Part shown: positions 47,150 through 58,480 of the stretch, one piece after another
How the letters are laid out: every line of letters begins with the position of its first letter
Position numbering within the stretch: the stretch's first letter is position 1
DNA from: Allolobophora icterica
Taxonomy: Eukaryota; Annelida; Clitellata; Crassiclitellata; Lumbricidae
DNA length: 64,000 nucleotides
Direction: 5' to 3'
Assembly (NCBI GenBank): GCA_963556255.1
Contig: OY744606.1
Span: forward strand, 79,531,641 to 79,595,640
Notes under the pieces: model-generated
Seen by the model: only the letters and a program-made list of their open reading frames with translations
Databases searched by the model: none
What the model was told of the DNA's origin: nothing
Position numbers and translations under genes: made by a program

Positions 47150-47385
47150 CTAATACGATGCATCAAATCGGCTACTGTCCTTTTGTCTCCTCTCGCCTTG
47201 ATGATGCTAATTTGGTTTTTGTTGGTCTGTTATTCTTTGAACTCGACAGGCTGCAACGCATCCAAAGCTCTTTAACTCGTGTAGTGCTGCTATGTGTCTT
47301 GGATATCAAGCTGCATCTTCTGGCAGCCGAGTATCCACACCTCAGATTCACATTTCAGTGTGACCATGAACGCGTTGCAAATTTG

Positions 47386-47432
<47 letters not shown>

Positions 47433-47505
47433 TAATAATAATAATAATAATAATAATAATAGTAGTAGTAATTATAATAATAATAATAATGTTTTCTGTA
47501 TGCAT
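47150..47505 (+). repeat. L2-like LINE remnant, dispersed repeat and (AAT)n
   Basis: 47180-47290 translates to SSRLDDANL..., then ELDRLQRIQSSLTRVV, a remnant of the LDYCN..L..RLQRIQN segment of L2-like reverse transcriptases. 47315-47390 is the reversed 'cacatttcagtgtgacc' repeat that ends in AAT. An AAT/AGT array follows to about 47490. Confidence 0.6.
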
Positions 47506-48289
47506 CACTAGCCTAACTATCAAGTAACCTCTTCATCGGTCATCGCTATTTTCTGTAGTAAAAGACAAATCTATTGGCAATGTTTAAAACAATTATCCCA
47601 AAATTACTGCACTGTATGTTTGTCATTTAAATATTGATGGAATAAAGCAGAAAACTAAGCCAGGGATGTGTGTAGTACATGAAAATGATTTGCTGACTTT
47701 AAATCAAGCAGAGTGTTCTTCGAATGTACTGAGTACATTCCTAGATAAAAGCCCTTAATCTGGTAATTTTACACCAGATATTGGCTACGATTGTTTCTGA
47801 ATAGACAAAAACTAATTCTCTGTTATGTTGAATTGAGAACTTGGTCAATTTGTAAGGTTTTCTGTGCATACATACACGCATGTGTACCGTGCAGGAACAG
47901 TGGGAATTATCTCATTGTGTGAAGCACCTGTGATATGCACATTCCTAGATAAAAGCCCTTAATCTGGTAGCTTTACACTGTTGAGCTATTGCCCAGATCT
48001 TGGCTACGATTGCTTCTGAATAGACAAAAGCCAATTCTCTGCCACATAATTGAATTGAGAACTTGTCAATTTGTAAGGTTTTCTGTTATACATAAACGCG
48101 TGCTTACATAAATATCTCATTGTTTGAAGCATATGTAACGTGCACAAAACAGCACAGTCTGTGTTCTGTAATGGTAGCACAGACTGGCTGTTGACTGCAA
48201 AGTATGAATGATACACATTAGAGATGTAGTGTCGTAGCAGTACTTTGGCATAACAATTCAATAAACAGGCTTTGGATGTTTTATAACAG
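47506..48289. other. Intron 4 sequence with a local duplication, upstream of the nested gene
   Basis: A segment at about 47740-47880 ('cctagataaaagcccttaat', 'tggctacgattg', 'gaatagacaaaa') is repeated at 47940-48100. The spacing is about 200 bases. No coding content is evident. Confidence 0.45.
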
Positions 48290-48849
48290 GACAGCCATAT
48301 GATGTGGACCTCGGCAAAGTGCCAATCGAGAGGACAGCAAATGTTGATGGCATCATACATGAAACAAGGTTTGCCAGCACCGAATTTGGCAATTGGTAAA
48401 AAGACTTCTGGAAAGAAACAAAGCAACAAGTATGACTATGACGCTGTTAGCTCCAGCACAGCAGGCTTGTCCTGGAAGATGAAAAAGTGGCAAAATGATT
48501 TGCACTTCAAACAGCAGGATCCTTTTTACCCAGAGTTTGAACAGATGTCTGAGGAGCTTCCAGTCTTAGTTACTAAGCCAATGCAGCAGTGTAGAGAGAC
48601 ACTGTCAGATAAGAAAATGCAAGACGATAACAGTGCCTTAGGTCCAGCCGAGATATTCAAGGAAATCACTGCTTCATCACCTGTCTACTGTGAAATAAAG
48701 CAAATATTTCATCCGCTAACTCCCACTATGCAAAAATCTGCTACAACTGAATCTACAAAAGACATGGAAAAGGTGCTTGAAACTCCATTTATAATCAAAG
48801 AACTGGGAGGAAGTGTTGGTGGCAAACCTCTTGAAGGATGCTTAACTTT
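48290..48849 (+). CDS. Nested gene, upstream exon (predicted)
   Basis: An open frame with ATGs at 48299 and 48302 follows a plausible acceptor (ttataacag|g). It encodes a Lys-rich then Trp/Phe-containing region (KKWQNDLHFKQQDPFYPEF) with no known domain. It ends at a GTATGT donor at 48850 in phase 2, which fits the phase 2 acceptor at 50041 of the main exon. In the first 110 bases a second frame is also open, so the true start is unsure. The last 80 bases are duplicated at 49188-49263. The function is unknown; the link to the recombinase exon is inferred from phase and position. Confidence 0.4.
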
Positions 48850-48906
48850 GTATGTATAAATTTTTATATGTTATTCATGTGTAAATTTTCAAATTTCTTA
48901 TGATTG

Positions 48907-49084
48907 TATTTGTATTTGTATCTAGAAATTTATAAAGCGCCTCTCGCAGAATAACTCTTCAGAGGCGCTCCTAGCACAGAGGCCCCGGGGAAACAGAAAT
49001 GCCTTTATGGAACGCGACACCGATGAGGAAATTCAGTCATTAGTTTGGCCCTGGGCACAGGGGGAAGGTCATTCCAGCAGATTG
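48907..49084 (+). mobile_element. 178-bp SINE-like insertion with known empty site
   Basis: The insertion has a 'tatttgtatttgtat' start and an 'aaatttataaagcgcctct' body and lies between two GATTG copies (48902-48906 and 49080-49084). The paralogous unit at 49300-49312 reads straight through 'gattgacacag'. Related 'tataaagcgcctct' sequences occur at 49850 and 63650. Confidence 0.8.
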
Positions 49085-49187
49085 ACACAGCGGACCTTGT
49101 AAACTGTATGAATACAGAGGCTTATCGGGATTTGAACTTTACTTTCCAAAGGATGACTTACACATTTTTTCTTTCTGCTTGTATAAG

Positions 49188-49263
49188 AAATGGATATGGT
49201 GCTTGAAACTCCATTTATAATCAAAGAACTGAGAGGAAGTGTTGGTGTCAAACCTCTTGAAGG
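49188..49263 (+). CDS. Duplicate short exon of the nested gene (candidate)
   Basis: A 76-base open segment lies between a pyrimidine-rich acceptor (ctttctgcttgtataag) and the donor AAGG|GTAATT. It is the second copy of the end of the upstream exon, with the reading frame kept (VLETPFIIKELRG). It contains in-frame ATGs and leaves in phase 2, so it could join the main exon at 50041 in place of the upstream exon. No expression evidence is available. Confidence 0.3.
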
Positions 49264-49402
49264 GTAATTTTTTATATTTTATGCATGCGTAAATTTTCTT
49301 ATGATTGACACAGCCTTGCAAACTGTATGGGTACAGAGGTTTGAAGGGATTTGAACTTTACTTTCCAAAGGATGGCTTACACATTTTTTCTTTCTGTCTT
49401 TA

Positions 49403-49963
49403 CTATCTGTCTGAATGTTTTGCTATCTCTCTGTCGCTTTCTCACACTTTGCTTTCTCCATCTCTCTGGGTAATGAATGTAGGATCATTGGGGATCTCAG
49501 AACTTGACACCAAGTAACATGGAAAGAGTAGGTTGAGTGTAACCTATGACTTGTTTTATCTGGTCTTGCAAGTAATTATGTGGCTAATCCAATAATGTTG
49601 CACCTGCACATACCTGTAATAAGTAGTATTAACATAAATAATAATGATTGATATAAATCTGGTAAACTAAGAGCGAATCTAATCTAATTTAATGGCTTCT
49701 GTAATGCTCTTTTCATAATTGCATAAACCAGCAATCATTAGTCAATTCAAGGGAAATCATAGTCAAAATCATAATCTATTATGGGAGCATTTTTGAAATC
49801 TCATAAGGCAAATATGTATTGTATTGTATTGTATAGTATTGTATTTCAAAACTTATAAAGCGCCTCTACACAATGTCCATCAATCAGAGGCCCTCCCAGT
49901 GCAAAAGTCCTTGGGAATAAAGGCAAGTTTAAAGACAATGACAAGCTGTGGCAGGATCACCAG
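49403..49963. other. Intron of the nested gene with a SINE-like 3' piece
   Basis: AT-rich DNA. 49815-49935 carries ATTGT repeats and a 'tataaagcgcctctacac' repeat related to the 178-bp insertion. The ATG at 49964 falls in sequence that looks like the continuation of this repeat, so it is probably not the true start. Confidence 0.5.
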
Positions 49964-50040
49964 ATGGAGGAAGCTGATTCCACAATGACATTTAATGACA
50001 ATGAACTAATGGACAGCATTATCTTATCCTTTTTATACAG

Positions 50041-52646
50041 TTTGGACTTCCTGGGTGAAGGAATCACACAACCAAATACTTCTGCACCGAGTACATTTCT
50101 TGGACTGACAGATAAGCCCATGATGCTTAGCACAAGTCAAGATATTTTAGAATTTCTGTCAAAAGGATATGTACCTCCAGAGATGGTTCACGAGAGTTTG
50201 AATAATGAGTCAAAAGAAAACTTACCTTCAGAGGCGGTTCAAAAGGCTTTGAATAATGAGTCACTGACAGAGTTTGTAGTTGAGAGTGTCTGTGGTGATG
50301 GAGAGATAGTTCCATTCAATGAAGTTCTGCAGCACAACGTTGAACTACAATATCCTAGCAATTATTCACAGTCAGAAATTCAAATGAGTACAGTTGATTC
50401 TTCACTGAATTGCAGAAATTTGACTGGTGCTGTAGTGTTAAATTTGAATGATAAGGAGGTACATCTACAGACCGAATTGCTTTGCAGAAGTCCAGTTATT
50501 TCAGAGTCTATGTTTTCAAGCAAACTACATTTTATTCAAGTTCCACAGACTTTGAATTTTGAAACAGTTACTAAGCTTGATGATAATATGGGCTGTCAGA
50601 GAATTCCACTCAATGAAGTTCTGCTGCAACAGAGCAGGGAACAATTCACCAGTTATTTATCTAAGTCACAATCAGAGATTCCAGTAATTGAAGTTGAATC
50701 TTCACCAAGTTCTGGGATCGTAGTCATGTCTACAAAAAATGTCATTCTGAGTGGAGAAGTTGCAAAACGCATCTGGGATAAGGTTAATTACTGTGTTTTT
50801 TGTGGCAAAGCATCAAAAGGTCTTGCTCGACATCTACAACAAGCACACAAAACTGAAATTGAAGTTCAGCAGGCATTGAGCTATCCACTTAGATCTGTGG
50901 AACGTAGAAGAGTGTGGCAGAAACTGCTTCACAAAGGAAACTATTCATATAATCAGAAAGTTTACGAAACAGGAGCGGGACAACTTGTTGTCGCCAAACG
51001 AGATCCTAGTGGACAGCCTAGTGATCCTAGTAAATTTTTACCATGTGCGAAGTGTCATGGGTTGTTCAGCAGAAAACAGTTGTACAAGCACAAACGAAAA
51101 TGTGTTGGCAGAGAAAGTGGTGGGACTGTGGAAAGTACGTCAAGCAAGGAGAGGCACCAGGCTCAGGGTGCTCGGCTTCTGCCTGTGCGGACCGATACAG
51201 CGATGACACAAGCATTCTGTGACAATATTTTAGCTCGCCTAGAAAATGGGGAAGTGGCTATGATTGTTCGAAATGACAGCACAATCTTAGAATTTGGAAA
51301 GCGTCTATACATTAAAGGGCGTAAGGGGCTGTCCCCTCATGGTCAACAGGAAATACGATGTCGTTTGCGAGAGCTTGGACGATTTGTAATGGAGGTTCGT
51401 ACCATTGACCATAAAATTCAAAGCCTCAGTGACTGCATTGACGTGAGGAAATTTGAGGCTGTTTGTGATGCAGTGAAGACGCTTTCTGGATATGATAGGC
51501 AAACTGGCACTTACAAAGTTCCATCATTGGCGCTGCGTCTTGGCCAGTCACTGACAAAATGTGCCCAGAATCTTCGTGGAAAGGCCATACGAGAAGGCTG
51601 CAGTTATTTAAGGAAACAGTGCGATGACTTTCTAGACGTTGCCAAAGAAGACTGGAGTTTACAAGTTTCAACACAAGCTAGACAAACTATCGATGAACGA
51701 AAATGGAACAATCCAAAGAAATTACCCCTAGCCGAAGACCTAAAACTACTTAACATGCATCTGATCAACAAAGTTGCTGAGGCAGAAAACAATCTGGCTT
51801 CATCACCAAGTCCTGATAAGTGGAGATTGTTGGCGTCATATACTTTAGCCAGGATTGTACTGTTCAACAGAAGGAGAAGTGGAGAAGTTCAGAGAATGAC
51901 TTTATGTGTGTATAAAAACATAGTGAAGTCAAATGCCAATGTGCAAGGTGAAGTTTATGATTCACTTTCACCTGTAGAGAGAACCTTGCTGAATAGCTTT
52001 TACCATGTCATTATCCGTGGAAAAAGAAATCGAGGGGTTCCTGTCTTATTTACACCTGACATGTACAAATCTACAGAACTTCTAACCAGGCTTCGAGGCG
52101 TTTGTGGTATTTCATTGAGTAATAACTACGTTTTTGCTCGTTGTGGAGACTCGTCAACCACGTTAAGAGCTAGAGACATCTTGCAGGAGTTAGCCAAAGA
52201 CTGTGGTGCTCAGAAACCAGAATTGATTACCTCAGTAGGTCTTCGCAAGCACGTTGCAACCATATCTCAGCTTCTGAATCTCCATGGTCATGAATTAGAC
52301 CTCCTGGCTAAGTTCATGGGCCACGATATTCGCGTGCATAGAGAATATTACAGACTGCCTGAGGACACAATGATGGTGGCTAAACTCAGTAAAGTTTTGA
52401 TGCTGATGGAACGCGGCGATGTGCAACGTTTTTATGGAAAGTCTCTGGATGAGATCAATGTTGATGATGCTGATGAAGATGACATAGACGTTGATGATGC
52501 TAACAAGAGTGAAAACCACAGTGATGATGATCATGAGGAGGAGGAGGATGAGAATGGAAACTACAGTGATCACAACGATGATGTTGACAAGAAAGAAGAT
52601 CACGACACTGATGATGAGGTCGACATGAGTGCAAAGATTCATAATG
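50041..52646 (+). CDS. Nested gene main exon: zinc-finger, Crypton-like tyrosine recombinase protein
   Basis: The frame is open from 49964 to 52699. The exon is placed after the acceptor tatacag at 50034-50040 and before GTACAG at 52647 (phases 2 and 1). Residues here are counted from 49964. A polar N-terminal region contains an internal repeat. A C2H2-like finger is at 277-295 (CVFC..H....H) and a second at 361-380 (CAKC..H...C). The recombinase domain has the first catalytic Arg in RRSGE (R638), LRKH (R761, H763), GHD (H787) and EYYRL (Y795/Y796). An acidic Asp/Glu tail follows. The usual His three residues before the second Arg is Val here. Either an intact Crypton-like transposon gene or a host gene derived from one. 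Confidence 0.8.
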
Positions 52647-53357
52647 GTACAGTGGTTGGTTGTCTGCTATTTAAATTTCTACTTAAATTGGTATTATGAT
52701 GTACCGTTCATAATTAATACCTTTTTCTTTATATTATTAGTATTATTACTGTTAGTGTTGCTATTGTTGTTGATGTATTATTGGTGTGACACGAGTGGTT
52801 AGAGCGCTCGGCCTGTAACGCAAAGAGTATGGGTTCGAGCCTCACCCGAGGCAGTGACTGTGTAGGAACCCGAGCAAGTTCTTTACTCACAATTGCCCTG
52901 CGCCATCGATGTTCTGTCATATGTATTGTTGTATGCACTTGTGAACTTTTGAGGGAGGGCAATATCAACTACAGTTCTATTGTATTACTGTTGTATTGTA
53001 TTATTATTGTTAATAATATTTATTCGAGGCCAGAAGGTAGGGAGACAGAAATGGAATCAGAATGAGGTAGTTATAGAGGGAGGAAGGATTGTTAGCATTT
53101 ATTTTATGATGTGTTAAGACTATTTCATTTTTGGTAATTAAGAAATAACATTTAAGGAGTTATGCATAATTAGCAGCAGATGCTGTGAGTTTGGCTAATT
53201 GTAATATAATTGCTGTTGCTTGCTTAAACATGTTTTATGGGGTAACTATATTTACTGATAGGGTAAATATAGATAGACCATAAATTACGGTGTTGCTGTA
53301 TTTACACTATCACTAATTGCGTGAAATGTACAATATTGTATTGTATAATGTTTACAG
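52647..53357. other. Last intron of the nested gene
   Basis: Bounded by GT (52647) and AG (53356-53357), with phase 1 on both sides. It contains a SINE family A copy at 52780-52925 and ATT-rich DNA. If the intron is retained, the protein ends at 52699 with a short hydrophobic tail. Confidence 0.6.
52780..52925 (+). repeat. SINE family A, plus strand
   Basis: tRNA-like head with GTGGTTAGAGCGCTCGG (box A) and GGGTTCGAGCCTC (box B), followed by 'ttctttactcacaattg' and 'gcgccatcgatg'. Same family as 17535-17735, opposite strand. Confidence 0.75.
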
Positions 53358-53650
53358 CTCATCTGGGCAGCAGAAAGTTCTCAGGAGAAGTTGCAGTGGG
53401 CCATCGCAAGCAAATGCAGAATACCAACCGAGAGTACGTGAAATGGTCTGAAGCAGAAAAAGAAGCAGTGAACAGACATTTTTCTACTTTCATAAAGAAA
53501 ATGCAGTGTCCTAGGCAACTTGATTGCTTAAATGCAAAAGCTAAGGAACCAGTGCTTGCCAATCGCACATGGAAAAATATAAAATTTTATGTAAATACAC
53601 AGATGAACAACTATAAGTCTAAAATGTCACATAGGTCTCAGAATTCATGA
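53358..53650 (+). CDS. Nested gene terminal exon: SANT/Myb-like C-terminal domain
   Basis: Follows acceptor tttacag and continues the main exon in phase 1 (G plus CT gives Ala). It encodes about 97 residues with a WSEAEKEAVNRHF start and ANRTWKNIKFYV end. This looks like a SANT/Myb-type helix bundle with a Cys-containing middle (QLDCLNAKAKEPVL). I recall such a C-terminal segment in related metazoan recombinase-like proteins. The phase match and the family resemblance together support splicing. The stop is TGA at 53648-53650. Confidence 0.7.
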
Positions 53651-56035
53651 ATTATAGCTTCTGAGCTTTGAGCTTTATAACTGCATTTTTGCAACAGATT
53701 AAATGTTTACTGAAGCTCCTCTGGCACATTGTTACTAATTATTAGCAGACATTTTATTTTAGTTAACTTGTTTCACAGCCTCATGTGTCAGCAACAGAGC
53801 TAAGGAAATTGCTTGTGATTGACTGCTTAGTACATGTAGTGCCATCCCCAAATCGGCAGTCATAAACTTATTGAATTGAATTCGATAGTTCAATGCCTGC
53901 TGAACTTTAATTTCAGTTTTGTGTGCTTGTTGCAGATATATAAGTTTTATTGAAGCCCCTCAGGCAAATTGCTATACATTATTAGCAGAAATTTTAGTTA
54001 ACTCTGGTCACAATCTCTTGTGTTGGCAACAGAGCTAAGGAAATTTGCTTTTGATTGACATGCATTACAAACTGTCCTGTGTGATGTTCTTTGGTGAGCA
54101 ATAAGACTGACACCATAGGGTAATAATTGACCTTTCAGCCAGTCCATTGCCTAGTTAATAAGTTACCAGAAAGACCTCACTGTCTGTGTTTTAATGTTTA
54201 GACTTTAATGTCTATGACTATCTATGTCAAAATGTCTGTCCACAGTTTGCATGAAGTACATGGAACGTGGAGTATCTATTGTCCAGTTTACAGCAAACTA
54301 CCATGCAACCCCAAAACTTTGCCTCTAATGGCTAGTGTTCATTGAAATGTGTAATTAAATTAATAAATGATTACATTACTGGACAGTTCCATGCCTTGTT
54401 CCTGAACTGCAGAAGTGACATTAATCTTTTAGACGTGGATTGCTGTTTCCAAATTTATAGTCCTTACTTTTCTTGAGATCATTTAAAATAGTGTCATCCC
54501 CAAATGTGGGGTAGATTGCAAAAATCGACAGTCATAAACGAAATGAAAACATGTTTGAGTTATGTATTTTTGGTGTGTTTTAATAATAGAAATTTTGCTA
54601 AAAATTCTGTCGTTTTTAAAATCTTCTACTGCTGTAATTTTTCCTCTCTATTGTGCAGCTCCAGAGATTAGTTTTAGGGTCGTGTAGTGTCTCATTGCAA
54701 TTGCAGTTACATTTCTCACAGTGTATAACTTCTGATTTTAGTGTAGCATAGTATATGTGTGCATTTATATACTTAATGTACACAGTTAAATATCGAAGCA
54801 CTGTTACATTACATACAGATATGCAAATGTTACATTACATACAGATATGTTACAATTAAAATTCATTTTACTGATATGTATTTCTGGTGTGCTTTAATAA
54901 TAGAACTGTTGCTAAAAATTCTGTTGCTTTTAAAATCTTGGGCTGTAATCATTTTCTGTGTGTATTGTTTGTGCCTTTGATTGAGACCTTTCTCAATTTG
55001 TCTTTTCTTTGTAAAATCATTCTCTGGCTTCTAGAAATGTTGTTCAGTGGTTGAATCATATTCAGTTTACACCAAACTACCATACAACCCCAGAACTTTG
55101 CCTCATATGGCAACTGCTACTGTAGTGTTTTCTGGAATTAGTTTTAAGTTTGTCTATAGTCTCATTTAAAGAAAACTGAGTAAGATGGTTTTCTCACAGA
55201 ATATGTTAACCAGGCACGATGTACTTGTGTAGTCCATTTATGCAATTGCTGTAATCAAGGCTGCAGTCGTTATGAACATTTCTTAAAGTCGGTTTCTATG
55301 GTTAATTCTTTAGTCAGTCCCTGACTCCCTATGATTGGTTTTACTCTTTTTTTTATTACAATGTAATCATTTTGCAGGCTGTCTGTTCTGTTAGTAGTTA
55401 AGATTTATCGCATAACATGTACATGTACAGCGCAGTGCGTTTGCAGGCGCTTAATTAAAGAATAAATATTATTATTATATTGTAATCTTACATTATGCTT
55501 ACGAGATTTCAGCTGATGGATCGACCATTCACAAGTCTTGTGACTATGTTTACGATTTAAGTGTAAAACTTCTGATTTGTATGATGTGTATGCATTTATT
55601 TACTTAGGATCTAGTGTAATGTTTTATGTACACAGCTAAATATCTAAGTTCTGGACATGTTGTTAAATGCAGATGTTACGATGCTACATTATATACTGAC
55701 CTTTCTGTCTTACGGATTGATCTTATGGGTGTTGACCTGCTTACAGTTTGGTTTTGGTTGATGTCTCATGCACTAGACACCGGCGCAACAGAAGTTACTA
55801 ATCACAATTGCATCAAATTATTGTTTATGCTTAGGATTTCAGTGTAAAACTTTTGATTTTAGTGCGACATACTACATGTGAGCATATACTTACGATCTAG
55901 CTTAATGTACAAAATATCTTAAGTTCTGGACAAGGTGTTAAATGCAGATGTTATGTTACATGCAGATTTGTTACAATTAAAATTCACTTTACTGGTAAAG
56001 TTTTGTGTTATGCATTGATGTTGTAACACATAGTA
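53651..56035. repeat. Diverged local duplications downstream of the nested gene
   Basis: Several segments recur in this stretch: 53690-53820 with 53935-54065; 54545-54630 with 54865-54950; 54285-54335 with 55060-55115; 54715-54860 with 55560-55690 and 55845-55995. A SINE 3' end with AAT tail is at 55375-55470. No open frame with a domain is seen. Confidence 0.6.
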
Positions 56036-56640
56036 TCCCACAGATATCTAAGTTTGTAGATGATACAAAACTCTGAAGACCAGTGGGTGGTGTTGAAGAA
56101 GAAGAGATACTGTGAGAAGACTTAAGGATAATATTATAAGAAGGACTATGGTCGGTAGAGAAAAGGATACAATTCTGAGGTTGTACAAATCACTGTTTAG
56201 TCCACAATTAGAATGGTGCAGGTGTGGCATCCATACCTGAACAATGGCAATGACATTGACTTGTTTGCGCTTCGGAATGTGTATTGGATAGAAGTATACT
56301 AAAATACCTTAAAACCTGTGATTACATTACACTGAACAACTAGAAAAGAATGCAAGGGAGAGCTACACAAATTATTTTGGTCTACAAGGATTTGAGATAA
56401 AAATATTTAAACTACCTTTAGATCTGTGATTATGTGAACAACTATAAAAAAATGCAAGGGAGAGCTACAAACGTTATTTGGGTTTACAAGGATTTACAAG
56501 GATTTGAGGTTCAATAAAATACCTTAAAATCTGTGAATGCATTACGTTACATTGAACAACTAGAAAAAGAGCTACAAAAATGATTTGGGGTTACAAGGAT
56601 ATGAGCTATAGGGGCCTAAAGAAATGTTGATTAGCCCTTT
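56036..56640 (+). pseudogene. Degenerate CR1-like RT fragments, rearranged
   Basis: Pieces such as ISKFVDDTKL (56041-56075) and LYKSLFSPQLEW (about 56180-56220) are remnants of the catalytic and thumb regions of a CR1-like reverse transcriptase. The last 300 bases repeat the 'gaacaactagaaaaga.tgcaagg' and 'ttacaaggatttgag' segment three or four times. Confidence 0.6.
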
Positions 56641-56990
56641 CGAAGTTTGGAGAATAGGATTACGACTTGGCTATATGAGTGTGAATTTGTTACTAAATCG
56701 ACTTGCGTCTCTTGCGAGAACCAAAAATTACATAATACAAGTTCTGAGGGTGGATAAATGGACGTTCTCAGTCCGAATGTAGACAGAGGTGTGTCTTCGT
56801 GTGTGTGCGTGTGTGTGTGTGTGAGTACGCATTACGTCGGGTCCGAGAACTCAAGTATGTACACACTGCTTCAATCTGAGTGCTAAAAGCGTTCTCGGTC
56901 TGGGAGCCCATTGTAAGCAAGTTTGGGAATTTATTAGACCAAATGTTTTCCAAAAAATATTCTGGAGGATAGCTAATATAAATTTCTCAG
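56641..56990. repeat. Repeat family F copy with short TG run
   Basis: Contains 'ggctatatgagtgtgaattt', 'gttactaaatcgacttgcg', 'gacgttctcagtccgaatg', a short TG run at 56800-56823 and 'gagtacgcatt', in the same order as the pieces around 59430-59830 and 45488-45700. Confidence 0.65.
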
Positions 56991-57281
56991 GGGCGGCACA
57001 TTGATGCTTCGCACCACCTTTGAAAAATCCACCCGCCGCCACTGAATTTCTGTGTTATGAGTTGATTTTGTATCACATAGTAGCCCACAGATATCACTGT
57101 GTAAAGCATCCTAAAAGTAGCTTGCTGCTGACGGTGATAAATTGTTGTAATTACAATTACTTTGCCATATAAATCTTATAAAATCAGTGTAGTAATGTGT
57201 TGTATTATTGATTTACACAATCTAATCTTAGATTAATTGGTAGAGAACTGCAGTTCATAATTTTTATTAAGGACATAGGTC

Positions 57282-58110
57282 ATGGGATTTTATCACAAAT
57301 TTCTAAATATGCAGACGATACACAACTCTGTAGAGCAGTGGATGATGAAGAAGAAACGGAGATACTGTGAGGAGGAGTGTTCAGATGGTCAAAGGACTGG
57401 CAGATGCTTTTTAATTTGGAAAAGTGCTCAGTAATGCAAACGGGGAAGAGAAACAAAGAATTCGTATGAAATAAGTGCTAAGGTTTTGACATTAATTCAG
57501 GAAGAAAAGGATTTTGGAGTGAGCATGCAAACCGGTGCTAAACCTTCAAGGCAATGTTCTAAAGTATCAAAAAAGATTTATATATAGCCAGTAGAGAAAG
57601 TACTGAAGTTGTACAAATCAATGGTGAGGTCACAATAATAATTCTGCATCCAGGTGTGGATTCCATACCTGAACAATGACACTGACTTCTGGTTTGCTCT
57701 TCGGCATGTGCAGGCCGACCTCCATTGGTTTTCCGGTTTAGATCTATTTTATTGGATAGAGGTACACTAAAATACCTAAAATCTGTGATTACCTTACATT
57801 GAACAAATGGAAAAAATGCAAGAAAGAGCTACAAAAATGATTTGGGTTTACAAGGATTTGAGCTATGAAGATATGTTGAAGACTTGTGTAGGCCCTACTA
57901 ACATTAGAGAGGAGTAGCAGAGAAGAACTAATTGAAGCCTACAAAATTATGGCTTCAGAGGAGGCAGTGCAGTTTGAATTAGCACCAAACAAGGCGACTC
58001 ATGGACATAGATCCTGTATAAATTATTTCAGAACCGAAAGGAACATTAAGCAGAAATTTTCCGGTGCAAGAGTTGTGGAATGGTTCTGAACCCTTTAAAA
58101 CCCTTGTTAA
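57282..58110 (+). pseudogene. Degenerate CR1-like RT C-terminal half
   Basis: Translation with several frame changes gives ISKYADDTQLCRAVDD (catalytic YADD), WQMLFNLEKCSVMQ, LYKSMVRSQ, QERATKMIW, LSYEDMLK, REELIEAYKIM and HGHRSCINYF. These are the ordered C-terminal motifs of a CR1-like reverse transcriptase. Stops and indels are frequent, so it is old. Confidence 0.7.
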
Positions 58111-58480
58111 AGTTATGTATGTTCAAGGAATCAAAAAGCTCCCTGTGGCTTTCAAAGAATATTTGCTGTTCAAACAGACGGTCTGATTAGAAAGATGTTC
58201 AGTACTGCTGTGATGAGAGAGTATAAAGTCTTTGCAGGATTTAGTTCTACTAATATAATATTAATAATATTATAATTGCAAACCTCGTTTCAGTTAATAT
58301 ATCAGTCTTTTATTTACCAAATATGGTAGCACAGAAACAAATGATACAGCATTATCTGGACAATAGACCTGTCCGTACTATACTAATTAAACATATTACA
58401 TAGAGTCCACGTTTCCTTAATATAAATTGTCCTAATGTGAACAGGAGATCACACACCAAATTTACAACAGTGTTCCCTAT
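58111..58480. other. Intron 4, AT-rich, no gene
   Basis: No features recognised apart from short AT repeats. Confidence 0.35.

Larger units (their letters stand above)
48763..49402 (+). repeat. Tandem duplication of an exon-containing unit, one copy interrupted
   Basis: Copy 1 is 48763-49183 and copy 2 is 49184-49402. Both contain, in order, 'gtgcttgaaactccattta', 'caaacctcttgaagg', 'ttatgattg|acacag' and 'gaactttactttccaaagg'. Copy 1 carries a 178-bp insertion at 48907-49084 that copy 2 lacks. Confidence 0.85.

Noticed and set aside
49964..50040. ATG at 49964 as start of the recombinase protein
   Set aside because: The preceding and first bases look like the continuation of a SINE-like repeat, and a good acceptor lies at 50040. 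It remains possible as an alternative start.
52780..52860. A functional tRNA gene
   Set aside because: Box A and box B words are present, but the cloverleaf arms do not pair well and the sequence continues into a SINE body shared with other loci.
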